64,000 nucleotides of DNA from Affinundibacterium fentianense (GCF_018139545.1 NZ_JAGSPJ010000004.1:248001-312000), one strand, 5' to 3'; counted from the first letter of the stretch, positions 43,111 to 53,178 are shown. Notes: generated by a model not told the origin, from the letters alone. Program-made: numbers and translations.

Positions 43111-44538
43111 ATGCAAAGAGCACTGTTTTTCAAACTATTCACGATAGGCCTATTGATGTTGGTCATCGGCATTCCACTTGTCATGATCGAAAATACGATC
43201 AACGCGCGCCTGCGATATCGTGACGACGCGGTAAGGAGTATCGCTGCCGACTCCGTCGGTCAACAAAGTTTGTTAGGCCCCGTCATGATCATTCCTTATA
43301 GCGAATATTATGAGGAAGAAGAAATCGTTGATGTCCCGAGTAAACGCAGCGTGCAACGCCAACGCGTTCTGCACAAACGCCTGTTTGTCTTTCCCAATGA
43401 ACTAAAGATGCTGTCAAATTTAGACACGGATCAACGGTATCGGGGTATCCACAAAGTCTTGGTTTATAGTGGACAACATCTTTTGACTGGCAATTTCAAC
43501 CTGCCAGATCAGACTGCATTTCAGCGAGACAAGAACAATTCTCGCCTCGTGATTGAAGCACCGATGGTATCGCTAGGCTTGAGTGATACGCGAGGTTTAA
43601 AGAATATTCCCGTGATCCAGTGGGATGGTCGAAACATCGAGTTTCAACAAAATAGCCAAATGCACTTCTTCAAGCACGGACTTCATGCGCCACTCGGCAA
43701 AATGGATTTCAATGCAGCGCAAGCGATTGAATTCTCTTTAGAACTCAGTATCGACGGTATCGAACAATTTGCCATCGTACCGATCGCAAAGAATAATCAA
43801 GTAACATTGCGCTCTAAGTGGCAACATCCCCAATTCTTTGGTCGTTTCCTCCCATCGACAAAAGAAAGAAAGGTGGATGCCAATGGCTTCAGTGCTACTT
43901 GGAACATCTCTTCCCTCTCAAGCAATGCGCAGCAACAATTACTCGCGACCGAGTGCTGCCAAGCGCAAGAAAAGGCGATGGAAACTGGGGTAGCTCAGAG
44001 CGTGGGCGCGATTGACAGTTTCGGCGTCGCGTTAATTGAACCGATTAACATCTATTCACAATCGGATCGCGCGATTAAATACGGCATCTTATTCGTTGCG
44101 CTAAGTTTTGCTGCCTTTTTCTTGTTCGAAATTTTGAAGCAATTGCCTATCCATCCTGTGCAATATGCTTTGGTCGGTTTGGCTTTGGTTTTGTTCTTCT
44201 TGCTGTTGGTCAGCCTCTCCGAGCATATCCATTTTATGTGGGCTTACTTAATCGCCAGCATAGCCTGTTTAAGTCTCATCAGTTTCTACCTCAGTTATGC
44301 TCTGCGCAGCTGGCGTCGTGGTCTCGGTTTTGGTGCCGCGTTAAGCTTATTGTATGGAGTATTGTACGGATTACTGCAATCAGAAAACAATGCCCTCGTC
44401 ATGGGTAGTATCTTGCTGTTTAGTGTACTGGCAAGCATCATGTTAGTCACCCGCAAAGTCGACTGGTATCAGCTAGGCAAACTGACTGACCCTATCCAAA
44501 TCAAAGGAAACACGCCGCAAGCAGATGAGCTTACGTAA
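43111..44538 (+). CDS. creD: CreD, inner-membrane envelope-integrity protein
   Basis: The 475-residue protein has an N-terminal helix (LFKLFTIGLLMLVIGIPLVMI), a large periplasmic region from about 35 to 310 (with GQQSLLGPVMIIPYSEYYEE), and about four to five closely spaced helices in the C-terminal 150 residues (AIKYGILFVALSFAAFFLFEIL and IHFMWAYLIASIACLSLI). This is the CreD/inner-membrane layout. In E. coli it belongs to the CreBC regulon and affects envelope stress resistance. No creBC genes are adjacent here. It has a good AGGAG site. Confidence 0.9.
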   Translation: MQRALFFKLFTIGLLMLVIGIPLVMIENTINARLRYRDDAVRSIAADSVGQQSLLGPVMIIPYSEYYEEEEIVDVPSKRSVQRQRVLHKRLFVFPNELKMLSNLDTDQRYRGIHKVLVYSGQHLLTGNFNLPDQTAFQRDKNNSRLVIEAPMVSLGLSDTRGLKNIPVIQWDGRNIEFQQNSQMHFFKHGLHAPLGKMDFNAAQAIEFSLELSIDGIEQFAIVPIAKNNQVTLRSKWQHPQFFGRFLPSTKERKVDANGFSATWNISSLSSNAQQQLLATECCQAQEKAMETGVAQSVGAIDSFGVALIEPINIYSQSDRAIKYGILFVALSFAAFFLFEILKQLPIHPVQYALVGLALVLFFLLLVSLSEHIHFMWAYLIASIACLSLISFYLSYALRSWRRGLGFGAALSLLYGVLYGLLQSENNALVMGSILLFSVLASIMLVTRKVDWYQLGKLTDPIQIKGNTPQADELT

Positions 44539-44542
44539 CGAA

Positions 44543-44568
44543 CTTGCTTGCTCCCTTTAACAAGCAAG
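44543..44568 (+). terminator. Hairpin after creD
   Basis: CTTGCTTG (44543-44550) pairs with CAAGCAAG (44561-44568) around a 10-base loop, four bases after the creD stop. There is no T-run. Confidence 0.5.
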
Positions 44569-44585
44569 CATAATTATTTCTTAAG

Positions 44586-44618
44586 AACTGCCTTAAATTT
44601 GCACAGTTTGAGGCAGTT
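44586..44618. terminator. Second hairpin after creD
   Basis: AACTGCCT (44586-44593) pairs with AGGCAGTT (44611-44618). TCCTCATCATTTTT follows. It probably assists transcription stop ahead of the sensor-kinase gene. Confidence 0.45.
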
Positions 44619-44793
44619 TCCTCATCATTTTTCGAAAAAAAACCACGCTTTATCGATTGCTAATGCAGAACCTAGCATTGTGGTCTAAGATGCCTTAAGA
44701 CAACTTCTCATGACGACCTAGACTGACAGCCGCCAACCAAGAGCGGCCATTTCGGATGACTGGTCTGATCTTCATCATGCAGCTCCTACCACC

Positions 44794-47700
44794 ATGCAGA
44801 CATTATTGGCGCGACGCATCTCCTTTTTAAAACAGCTGACCCTCTGCTTGCTGTTTGGGATGAGTGGTTTTTACCATTTTGCCCAGTCTGCGACGCTAGG
44901 CTCGCTTCGCTTTGATCACATCGGACAGGAGCAAGGTCTCCAAATACAATCGATCACCGCCATCGCTCAAGATCAGCAGGGCTTCATGTGGTTTGGAACC
45001 CAAGCAGGACTCATCAAGTTTGATGGATACCGCACCACTGTTTTTCGTAGCGATCCACTCGACCCGACAACCCTGAGTGACAATTTTGCCTCAGCGCTCT
45101 ACTTACACCATAACGGCGACCTTTGGATAGGAACGCAATCCGGACTGAGTCTGTATGACCGGCGAACTCAAAGCTTCATCAATTTCCATCGCGATGGTCA
45201 AGATCGCAGTCTAAAGGGAAACTACAAAGTATATGCAATCGTCAATGACGGAGCAGAAGGACTCTGGCTAGCAACCGACTACGGTTTAATGCATTTTGAT
45301 ATTCGTACTAGAGAATTTGTCGATTATCGGCACGATAAGGATAACGACAACAGTGTGCGTGATGATTTGATTACGGACTTGATACGCGATACGCGTGGAA
45401 ATTTATGGATTGCAACGCCGATTGGTCTCGATCGATTTGAACCTCAGCGCAAAGTTTTTGAACATATCAATCTTAACTTGCGTCACCGTAACAATCTCAG
45501 CCAAAACAACATCATTGCACTCTCGCTCGATCGTCAACAAACATTGTGGGTCGGCAGTGAAGCGGGACTTACTAAGGTATGGATAGATCCAGAGGGAGTC
45601 AAAACGAGTAGTTTTGGTGATCAAGAGGGATTTGACCTATCCCATATCCAAGCCATCTACCACGATCAACATGACATTCTTTGGGTCGGCACTGTGACCC
45701 AAGGGCTACTTCGCTATCTTCCGACAAAACGAGAATTCGAACAATTCCGCCATCGACCACTCGATCCCAACAGCTTATTGCATAACCATGTCAGCAAAAT
45801 CTACCAAGACCAAACTGGCGTCTTGTGGATCGGCGCCAAATCGTCGGGTTTAAGTCGGGTAGACCTCGTAAGCGGTGGCTTTAGTCGCTATGTACAACTG
45901 CAAGATGATGCAACAGGAACCAGTGATAATCGGATTCGCGCAATTGCCGCAGCGGGTGAACAACAACTTTGGCTAGGAACCTATGCTGGCGGCTTACTAC
46001 GAATGAATTTAAACACCCGTAAAGTCGAAGTTTGGCAAAAAAATCCCAAACAAAAAATGGGCCTTCCCGATAACCAAATCGCCAGTTTCTTACCGGAGAG
46101 CGATGGCCGCATGTGGGTAGGAACACGCGCGGGCTTGACGCTGTTTGATATCGTCCAGAATCAATTCAAGCCGATTTACATTAGTGACGACCCAAACGAC
46201 AACTTTATTGAGAGGATCATTCGCGATCAACAAGGCAATTTGTGGGTGTCAAGTCGAGGTGGATTACATCGACGTATCCCAGGGCAACAACATTTCACCA
46301 GCTTTCGCCATGATGCCAAAGATCCTCATAGCATGGCGAATAGTTGGGCCATGGCGCTACTCGAAGATCGCCAAGGCCGCCTATGGATAGGCACCATGAA
46401 CGGCCTCGACTATTTTGATCGAGAAGAAGAAAAATTTGTTCACATTCAACACGACGAAAAAGACAAAACCAGTCTTAGTCACAACCGAGTTCACAGCCTA
46501 TTTGAAGATAGCCGTGGCCGTCTTTGGGTCGGCACTTCCGGTGGCCTCAATCGGATGGAAAAGAATGCCAGTGACAAGTATCAGTTTCAATTCTATCCAA
46601 CTCGTGCGGATGGATCTGCCGAATCGATCGGCGGCATACTCGAAGATAAATCGGGCAATATTTGGGTCAGTAGTACCGCGGGAATTTCGCGTTTGGACAT
46701 GCAGACTGGTCGATTCAAGAACTACACAGAGAAAGATGGGATGATTCAAGGCTCATTCCTTATCGGTGCAGTCCATCTCTCACAAGATGGTACGATGAAT
46801 TTCGGTGGATGGACTGGTTTAACCCGATTTAAGCCAGAAGACATCTTCGATAATCCGATTCCACCTAGAGTCGTCATCACCGATCTTCTTCTTTCCGATC
46901 AATCGATTACGAAGTTAGAAAAAGACGGCAGCGCACGTCTAGTTGGCTCGCTACACGACGCCAAAGAAATTCAATTGTCATATCTCGACTCAATTTTTTC
47001 TATCGAATTTTCTGCACTTCATTTCGCCAATCCTGCGGAGAATCGATACGCGTATCAATTGATAGGATTTGATCCAAAATGGGTTGAAACCGATGCGAAG
47101 AAACGCTTTGCCACCTATACCAACTTAGATCCAGGACGCTACATTTTTCGCGTCAAAGCCAGCAATAAAAATGGCGTATGGAATGAGGACGGCGTCGCAT
47201 TAACGATTACCATCACGCCGCCTTTTTGGAAAACATGGTGGTTCCGTATCCTATTAGTGATCCTGTTAATCGGACTCACCTATGCATTCTTTCTTTTCCG
47301 CGTGCGTCAATTAATGCAGCAAAAGATCTTGTTAGAACAACAGGTAGCACACCGTACACAAGAACTACAAGACCAGAATGTCGCAGTTGAAAAGCAAAAG
47401 GAAACTCTCGAACACGCCCATAGAAATATCTCCTTATTGAGCGAAATCGGTAAAGAAATTACTGCCACACTAGATATGGAATCCATCATTAATCTGCTTT
47501 ATCACAAGGTCAACGAACTCATGGATGCGAGCATTTTTGGGATCGGCTTTTACGATCATGAAGCCAGCCTCATCCGCTTTCCCTTCGTGATCGAAGCAGG
47601 CAAACGCTATGCGCCCTATACGCGCGCAACGAATGATAAAAACCAACTTGCGGTTTGGTGCCTCGATCAGCAAAAAGAAGTCGTGATTAATGATCTGTAC

Positions 47701-48804
47701 GCTGAATATCATCACTATATCGACAATCTTGCATTGACTGAGAAGCCTGAAGCGTGGGGTGCAATTCGAGAAGATGGAGCAAGTGAACAGGTTCCCCTTT
47801 CTTCTTTATATGTTCCTTTCTTTGTTCGAGGTGAAATCCGCGGCATCATCAATGTGCAAAGCTATCATCGGAATGCCTACGAGACTACAGATCTCGACAT
47901 TTTGCGCACGCTCGCATCGTATGTAGGCATTGCACTGGACAATGCACAAGCCTATCAACAGCTACAAGAAACCCAGGCACAATTAGTCGAGCGCGACAAA
48001 CTCGCCGCACTTGGCTCATTGGTTGCGGGCGTCGCCCATGAACTGAATACGCCTTTAGGAAACAGTTTATTGATTGCAAGTTCGATTGAAGACAATATTC
48101 ATGCGATCAATGAAAAAATCGCGAGCGGATCAATTAAACGTTCTGATCTCAAGCAATTTTCCGAGCGCAGCACCGAAGCTTGCACCCTACTGATACGCAG
48201 TTTGCATACGAGCGCGAATCTAGTCAGTAGCTTTAAACAAGTCGCGGTCGATCAGGCTAGTGCGCAAAATCGGCAATTCAATCTGAAGAAAACGACCACC
48301 GAAATCATTGCCACCATGATGAATCAAGTTCGTTTAGCCGAGCATCAACTTCACATCAACATTCCCGAACAGATTGATATGCACAGTTATCCTGGCCCGT
48401 ATGGACAAGTGTTGATCAATCTTTTACAAAATGCACTCTTGCATGGATTTGATGGGCGCAAGCAGGGTTTAATACAAATCAGTGCCAGCATGCTCACTCC
48501 TGAACGAGTACAGATTCGCTTTGAAGACAATGGCGTCGGCATTAAGGAGGACAATTTACATCGGATATTCGAACCTTTTTTCACCACCAAACTCGGTCAC
48601 GGCGGCTCTGGCTTAGGCCTGAATGTCACTTACAACATCATCACATCTTTACTAGGTGGGAGTATTCGGGTCGAAAGTGAAGTCGGTGTGGGAACAAGCT
48701 TCTTCTTAGAGCTACCTATTACTATCGAAGAGCAGGATAGCGCAAAAGAGATACTTTCGAATACAAATGCGTCTTACCCGCCTCAATCCAATCCAGATTC
48801 TTGA
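44794..48804 (+). CDS. Large sensor histidine kinase with periplasmic two-component propeller
   Basis: The 1336-residue protein begins with a signal anchor (LTLCLLFGMSGFYHFAQSA). Residues about 40-700 are repeated Reg_prop propeller blades (GLWLATDYGLMHFD, LWIGTMNGLDYFD, IWVSSTAGISRLD and so on). A Y_Y_Y domain comes next (RYAYQLIGFDPKW...VKASNKNGVWNEDG), then a membrane helix near 810-830 (WFRILLVILLIGLTYAFFLF). A GAF-like domain (about 890-1050) precedes the kinase. His1082 sits in VAHELNTPLG, the N box is INLLQNALLHGF, and the G boxes are FEDNGVGI, GGSGLGLN and IFEPFFTT. It is not a hybrid: no receiver or DNA-binding domain follows. Its partner regulator is not in the window. Confidence 0.93.
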   Translation: MQTLLARRISFLKQLTLCLLFGMSGFYHFAQSATLGSLRFDHIGQEQGLQIQSITAIAQDQQGFMWFGTQAGLIKFDGYRTTVFRSDPLDPTTLSDNFASALYLHHNGDLWIGTQSGLSLYDRRTQSFINFHRDGQDRSLKGNYKVYAIVNDGAEGLWLATDYGLMHFDIRTREFVDYRHDKDNDNSVRDDLITDLIRDTRGNLWIATPIGLDRFEPQRKVFEHINLNLRHRNNLSQNNIIALSLDRQQTLWVGSEAGLTKVWIDPEGVKTSSFGDQEGFDLSHIQAIYHDQHDILWVGTVTQGLLRYLPTKREFEQFRHRPLDPNSLLHNHVSKIYQDQTGVLWIGAKSSGLSRVDLVSGGFSRYVQLQDDATGTSDNRIRAIAAAGEQQLWLGTYAGGLLRMNLNTRKVEVWQKNPKQKMGLPDNQIASFLPESDGRMWVGTRAGLTLFDIVQNQFKPIYISDDPNDNFIERIIRDQQGNLWVSSRGGLHRRIPGQQHFTSFRHDAKDPHSMANSWAMALLEDRQGRLWIGTMNGLDYFDREEEKFVHIQHDEKDKTSLSHNRVHSLFEDSRGRLWVGTSGGLNRMEKNASDKYQFQFYPTRADGSAESIGGILEDKSGNIWVSSTAGISRLDMQTGRFKNYTEKDGMIQGSFLIGAVHLSQDGTMNFGGWTGLTRFKPEDIFDNPIPPRVVITDLLLSDQSITKLEKDGSARLVGSLHDAKEIQLSYLDSIFSIEFSALHFANPAENRYAYQLIGFDPKWVETDAKKRFATYTNLDPGRYIFRVKASNKNGVWNEDGVALTITITPPFWKTWWFRILLVILLIGLTYAFFLFRVRQLMQQKILLEQQVAHRTQELQDQNVAVEKQKETLEHAHRNISLLSEIGKEITATLDMESIINLLYHKVNELMDASIFGIGFYDHEASLIRFPFVIEAGKRYAPYTRATNDKNQLAVWCLDQQKEVVINDLYAEYHHYIDNLALTEKPEAWGAIREDGASEQVPLSSLYVPFFVRGEIRGIINVQSYHRNAYETTDLDILRTLASYVGIALDNAQAYQQLQETQAQLVERDKLAALGSLVAGVAHELNTPLGNSLLIASSIEDNIHAINEKIASGSIKRSDLKQFSERSTEACTLLIRSLHTSANLVSSFKQVAVDQASAQNRQFNLKKTTTEIIATMMNQVRLAEHQLHINIPEQIDMHSYPGPYGQVLINLLQNALLHGFDGRKQGLIQISASMLTPERVQIRFEDNGVGIKEDNLHRIFEPFFTTKLGHGGSGLGLNVTYNIITSLLGGSIRVESEVGVGTSFFLELPITIEEQDSAKEILSNTNASYPPQSNPDS

Positions 48805-49517
48805 CGCCCTACCCAGAAAGTAAAGATACCTAAGCTCAGAAGTGCCAGGATAGATGCCAGCAAGATCGCTTGCATCTGCATGGCCGATGAACTGCCATTC
48901 AATGCCGCCATCACATAGCTCCAAGGATAGTAGATCCATTTTTCCGAACGACCAATCTGGAGAATACCCATCGTCGCAACGACACCGAAGGCAAGCGGCG
49001 CAACGATATTTTGCACTCGCCAACTCATCCAGTGCTGCCAAATTAGAATCGGTAAGGCACTCAAACTTGCGCACCACAAGAAATGGAAAAATCGAAAATC
49101 AAATGCGCCATCTAATGGATAAGATAAAACGCCAAATACAAGGATACTCAATAGACAACTCAAGAGCAGCACTAAATTAGCACCGATCAAGAACAGCAAT
49201 GCCAAGACAAACTTCGCAAGGAACAACTGACGTGGCGTAATCGGTAGAGTCAGCATTAGCCGCCAAGTTGCGTGTTTATGTTCGTTCCCATTCAATAAGC
49301 CGGTCATCAAAGCGAGATACAAAGGCAGCATAAAATAGCCCCATATTGCGGTTGTTCCGGCCCAGTACATGGTCCAAGGAATCACGCCAGTTTTATTCGT
49401 CTTGAGTTGTACGCTGAAACACAATAGGCTAACCATCAGAGGACATGCCAGCATCATCAACAAAGCAAGTGATCGTTTTACCTTAAGCAGCTCAATCTGT
49501 ATTAATCGAAAGATCAT
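48783..49517 (-). CDS. ABC-2-type transporter permease
   Basis: The 244-residue protein has about six membrane helices. It starts MIFRLIQIELLKVKRSLALLMMLACPLMVSLLCF, a typical start of ABC-2 exporters, and ends near IGRSEKWIYYPWSYVM. The ATPase partner ends at the start codon of this gene (ATGA overlap). Its 3' end overlaps the sensor-kinase 3' end by 22 bases on the other strand. The exported substrate is unknown. Confidence 0.85.
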   Translation of the reverse strand: MIFRLIQIELLKVKRSLALLMMLACPLMVSLLCFSVQLKTNKTGVIPWTMYWAGTTAIWGYFMLPLYLALMTGLLNGNEHKHATWRLMLTLPITPRQLFLAKFVLALLFLIGANLVLLLSCLLSILVFGVLSYPLDGAFDFRFFHFLWCASLSALPILIWQHWMSWRVQNIVAPLAFGVVATMGILQIGRSEKWIYYPWSYVMAALNGSSSAMQMQAILLASILALLSLGIFTFWVGRQESGLD

Positions 49518-50428
49518 GCTTCTGCTCCTTGCGTTTGTTCACGAAACCATTGTTCCAATCGCATCTTCTCAAAATTCGAATTATGTAATTGAAGGTTTGC
49601 ATGAACCAATAGTGCATTCACTTCGTACACACTTGCTTGTGGTAGGTCTAGTACCTGTATGTGCGTCGCACTCAACTTCCGCGTCTTCAAGCTCTGCGCT
49701 GACAGTAAGGACTCCGCACTTCCTGCATCATTCACATGCAGCGTGAGTACACCATGTTGGGTAGGATGAATCGCATTCAACTCCGCTTGAAACTGGACTT
49801 TGCGGTCTTTCAAAAGAGCTAAATGCGTGGCAATTTTCTCGACTTCATCAAGCTGATGACTAGAAATCAGGATCGTACATTCTGTTTGGTCGGGCAAGCT
49901 CGCAAGGAGATCTCGCATCTCGTGAATACCTGCGGGATCCAGCCCATTCAGCGGCTCATCGAGTATCAATAGTTTGGGTTGTCCGAGTAAAGCATGCGCT
50001 AGCGCTAATCGTTGCTTCATGCCCAACGAGAAATGCCGAATCAGTCTTTGCGTATCGACCCGCAAACCCACGCTATCCAAGACACGTTCGATTTCCGAAT
50101 TGGGCAGTGACTTGACCAGACAAGCAATCTTGAGAAATTCAAACGCGGTCAAGTTCGGATAGGCGCTCGGCGCTTCCACTAAACATCCGAGATCCCGAAG
50201 GATTGTTTGACGATGTGAACGGATATCTTTATCTAAGACTCGAATACTGCCGCTATCAGGCTGCAGCAGTCCAACAATAAGCCGTATCGCTGTCGATTTA
50301 CCTTCGCCATTATTCCCTAGGAAGGCAAAGATACTTTTCCGGGGAACCTGCAAATCAAGGCCTTGCAGCACTTGTAAGTGTCCAAACCGTTTACTCACTG
50401 CTGTCATTTCTATCGCGAAATTCGCCAC
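49514..50428 (-). CDS. ABC transporter ATP-binding protein
   Basis: I chose GTG 50428, with a GAGGAG site six bases upstream; the open frame extends to 50506. The 304-residue product has Walker A GNNGEGKS, the signature HFSLGMKQRLALAHAL (SLGMKQ), Walker B LLILDEPLNGLD and the H-loop ILISSHQL. It is the drug- and lipoprotein-export type (CcmA-like) that pairs with ABC-2 permeases. It overlaps the permease gene by four bases. The extra C-terminal segment, about 70 residues, may be regulatory. Confidence 0.92.
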   Translation of the reverse strand: MANFAIEMTAVSKRFGHLQVLQGLDLQVPRKSIFAFLGNNGEGKSTAIRLIVGLLQPDSGSIRVLDKDIRSHRQTILRDLGCLVEAPSAYPNLTAFEFLKIACLVKSLPNSEIERVLDSVGLRVDTQRLIRHFSLGMKQRLALAHALLGQPKLLILDEPLNGLDPAGIHEMRDLLASLPDQTECTILISSHQLDEVEKIATHLALLKDRKVQFQAELNAIHPTQHGVLTLHVNDAGSAESLLSAQSLKTRKLSATHIQVLDLPQASVYEVNALLVHANLQLHNSNFEKMRLEQWFREQTQGAEA

Positions 50429-50627
50429 ACTATTCTCCTCTTTGAGGACAACGATGCATTCTGTATCAACAGAATCATGCCGTCCCAAGCAACCCAAATA
50501 GAGCATACGTGTTTCGCATCGGCAGAGTACGTTACTGCGATAGAAGCGGGGTTTTCAGGAATGAGTGCGCGAAAACCGCAGATAAGGTGAGTGCCAGATA
50601 CCAGATAGTGGTAACCAGAATAAAAAA

Positions 50628-50658
50628 TGGGCCAAGAAGCAGCGAACTTCTTGGCCCA
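50628..50658 (-). terminator. Rho-independent terminator of the blaI-blaR1 operon
   Basis: A perfect 12-bp stem, TGGGCCAAGAAG (50628-50639) with CTTCTTGGCCCA (50647-50658), has a seven-base loop. On the minus strand it is followed by TTTTTTATTC. It lies 24 bases past the stop of the BlaR1-type gene. Confidence 0.88.
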
Positions 50659-50681
50659 ACTGGAGATTTAGGTGATAGAGA

Positions 50682-52724
50682 TTAGACCTCGCTCACCGCC
50701 TTCGCCAAGCCTCTTTGCTTTGCGGATTGAATCAATTCTTGGATTTTCCTTTCGGCTTCCTTCGAGATCCCTTCCATTTTTTTACCTAACTGATCCATTT
50801 GTGCGCCTAGCGCTTCCATCGGTTTGGATGCTTCCGCCATTTTTTTGCTTAACTCTTCGAGTGGTTGCAAACTGCGTTGAAGATCCTGTTCTTGCAAATG
50901 AAACTCTTTTTGATTTTTTTGCATTTCCTCAGCCAATTTGCTAAACCTAGCTTGTTCTTTCGCCAGTGCTTCCAAGGCGTGTTGACGCGCTTGATCAGAT
51001 TGCGCATTGGCGACTTTCTCAGCTGCCGCTTCTAACTTTTTCTCTAATCCTTGCATTTTCTTCTCGACGACACGCATCGCCTTTTCAACAGTGGCATCAA
51101 TCGCTTTGTGATCAAGCTGAACGGCCTCCATCTGCGCACCAATTTTCTCCATCACTTCACCATGTTGCTCCATCTTTTTGCCATGTTGCTCCATTTCTTG
51201 ACCCAATACTTCTAAGGGTTGGTAGGCTGCGTTGGCTTGTTCAAGAATCGCTTTGTCTTTGATCACATAAGACTGCCCCTTTTCGGAGAACCAAAGAAAT
51301 TCATCTTGGTTATTTTTCTTGAGGCGCTCAATTTCGGTCAGACCTGCTTTGCTACTACGCACAAATGTACTGTGCTCACTTCGTGGTCGAATTAGCGCAA
51401 AATTGGTCGCATTTTCCTCCTTTTGCACTTTATTCCGTTGCTCTTGCCGATCAAGCGGTGCAGGCGCAGAAGATTCTTCTGTCAGCATCGATATCGACGT
51501 CAAGCTTGGCGTCTCGACCGGCGAAGACACAACTGAGCCGATCATGCTCGGCTCGGGTGCAGTGCCGCTGTTAGTTGCTAGCTCGGCAGAAGCTGTCGAT
51601 GCTAAAGAAGTAGGCGCATTGGCTTGTGCATATAAAGCGATACAGGTCGCACTCAGTCCTAAAGCAGGTAATAAGACTTTCCAGCCCGCGGTTGCGACTG
51701 TCGAGACCTGTGCGGTCGACATTGCTCGGGTCAAACGTTTGATACGTAACATAAGTTGTCCTCCATGTGCCACTTGGGCGAGTTGAGGGTGAATAAACTG
51801 GAATCGCTCCAGCTCGGATAATGCAAGTGCTAGACGCCGCGGTTCGCCTAACATACTTGCGGCTAAATCATCTGCGATCTGTTCCCGCTCGATTCGAATT
51901 TGCTTGGATAGCCACCAAACAACTGGGTGATAAAACAAGACAATTTCGATCAAACTCTGAAATAGGTTAACTAAATAATCCCATCGCTTAATGTGTGCGA
52001 CTTCATGCGCCAGCAGGGCTTCGACCAATTCAACCGGCATTCCACTCAACAGTGCGCTCGGAAAAATAACGATGGGTCGCCACCAGCCTGCTGTCACAGG
52101 AAATTCAAGATGATCCGATACACCAAAGCGGATACGCCGCTGCATGCCCATTGCCGATGCCATCGATTGTAATTTCGCGGACCAAATTGGATCACGGTCT
52201 TGATGAGCGAAATCAATTTGCTTGGAGACCCAACGTAGACCCAATACAAAACGAAGTAAGAATACCAACATGCCTAGTATCCAAGCGGCAAATAGATACG
52301 GTAGACAAGACAGGATCATTTCACGCGTGTGGGGTGCGATGGTTCGCGCTGCGGGCCCCAATGCGTGAGCTTTGTGAGCGGCCTCCTCGTCTCTAGGAAT
52401 CGACCCAAGTGAAGAGACAAACTCTGCGTTGGATCCCGATCGAAAGGTAGAGGTCGATGGGGCGTGTTGAATCACATAGCTCAAAGGAAAACAGACACAG
52501 AGCAGCAAAGCACCTAGCGCGAGAATATAGCGAGCCTGTGCGAAAACTGGACTATGTTCACGACGCAAAACTCGCAAGGCGATAGCAGTAAAAACAAACA
52601 GAGCCGCACCTTGCCACACGAAGTGCAGCAAAGCCATTCCAATTACCGCAATCCAATCTTGCAAATAGATCTGTAAGTTGGGGAATAGTGTGGCGGGAAG
52701 ATCTAGAAGGATGCTTGGATTCAT
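50682..52724 (-). CDS. BlaR1-type M56 membrane metallopeptidase with coiled-coil C-terminus
   Basis: From ATG 52724, one base after the BlaI stop and behind a GGGAGAG site, the product has 680 residues. The first 300 or so hold about four membrane helices and an M56 zinc-peptidase active site, HEVAH (240-244), followed by RWDYLVNLFQSLIEIVLFYHPVVWWLSK and the third ligand region REQIADDLA. The next region has another membrane-like stretch (VLLPALGLSATCIALYA). The C-terminal 260 residues are a long charged coiled coil with repeated heptads (MEQHGKKMEQHGEVM and LGAQMDQLGKKMEG). This replaces the penicillin-binding sensor domain of classic BlaR1. I infer a protease that responds to an envelope signal and inactivates BlaI. 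Confidence 0.9.
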   Translation of the reverse strand: MNPSILLDLPATLFPNLQIYLQDWIAVIGMALLHFVWQGAALFVFTAIALRVLRREHSPVFAQARYILALGALLLCVCFPLSYVIQHAPSTSTFRSGSNAEFVSSLGSIPRDEEAAHKAHALGPAARTIAPHTREMILSCLPYLFAAWILGMLVFLLRFVLGLRWVSKQIDFAHQDRDPIWSAKLQSMASAMGMQRRIRFGVSDHLEFPVTAGWWRPIVIFPSALLSGMPVELVEALLAHEVAHIKRWDYLVNLFQSLIEIVLFYHPVVWWLSKQIRIEREQIADDLAASMLGEPRRLALALSELERFQFIHPQLAQVAHGGQLMLRIKRLTRAMSTAQVSTVATAGWKVLLPALGLSATCIALYAQANAPTSLASTASAELATNSGTAPEPSMIGSVVSSPVETPSLTSISMLTEESSAPAPLDRQEQRNKVQKEENATNFALIRPRSEHSTFVRSSKAGLTEIERLKKNNQDEFLWFSEKGQSYVIKDKAILEQANAAYQPLEVLGQEMEQHGKKMEQHGEVMEKIGAQMEAVQLDHKAIDATVEKAMRVVEKKMQGLEKKLEAAAEKVANAQSDQARQHALEALAKEQARFSKLAEEMQKNQKEFHLQEQDLQRSLQPLEELSKKMAEASKPMEALGAQMDQLGKKMEGISKEAERKIQELIQSAKQRGLAKAVSEV

Positions 52725-52725
52725 C

Positions 52726-53178
52726 TCACTCTCCCTTTTGTTCGTCTTGTTGACCTTGCTGATTCGGATCGTTGTGTAAAAAGGCTTGAATTTCGGCTCT
52801 ATCCTTATCACTGACATGCTCTTTCAGGGCTGCCATGATGAGCTCTTTGCCCGAGCCAGAGAAGGCGCGTTGGATGAAATCCTTGAGCAAATTTGTCTGC
52901 AACTTCTCTTGCGGTTGCGCTGCTGCATACACATGTGATCGTGCACTTTCATCTCGGCTGAGCAGACCGTCGGTATGCATAATTTGCAATTGACGTAATA
53001 CCGTTGCCTGGTTAATTTCAGGGCGATCGACTTGTACTCGTTCGAACACTTGTTTCGCGGTTGCGGGGCCGTGTTGCCATAACACGCGCAGTAGAGCTAG
53101 CTCTGCTGCAGTGGGCTTTCGACTCACTGGTTTAGGGCGAGAATGTGTGTCGACTTTCGATGTCTGATGCTTAACCAT
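52726..53178 (-). CDS. BlaI/MecI/CopY-family transcriptional repressor
   Basis: The 150-residue protein is a BlaI-type winged-helix repressor: ELALLRVLWQHGPATAKQVFERV, then TVLRQLQIMHTDGLLSRDESARSHVYAAAQ (the wing). A basic N-terminal tail (MVKHQTSKVDTHSRPKPVSRK) precedes the domain, and the C-terminal half is a dimerisation helix region (TNLLKDFIQRAFSGSGKELIMAALKEHV). An AAGGAA site precedes the ATG. It heads the operon with the BlaR1-type protease, which should cleave or release it. The palindromes just upstream are the likely operator. Confidence 0.93.
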   Translation of the reverse strand: MVKHQTSKVDTHSRPKPVSRKPTAAELALLRVLWQHGPATAKQVFERVQVDRPEINQATVLRQLQIMHTDGLLSRDESARSHVYAAAQPQEKLQTNLLKDFIQRAFSGSGKELIMAALKEHVSDKDRAEIQAFLHNDPNQQGQQDEQKGE

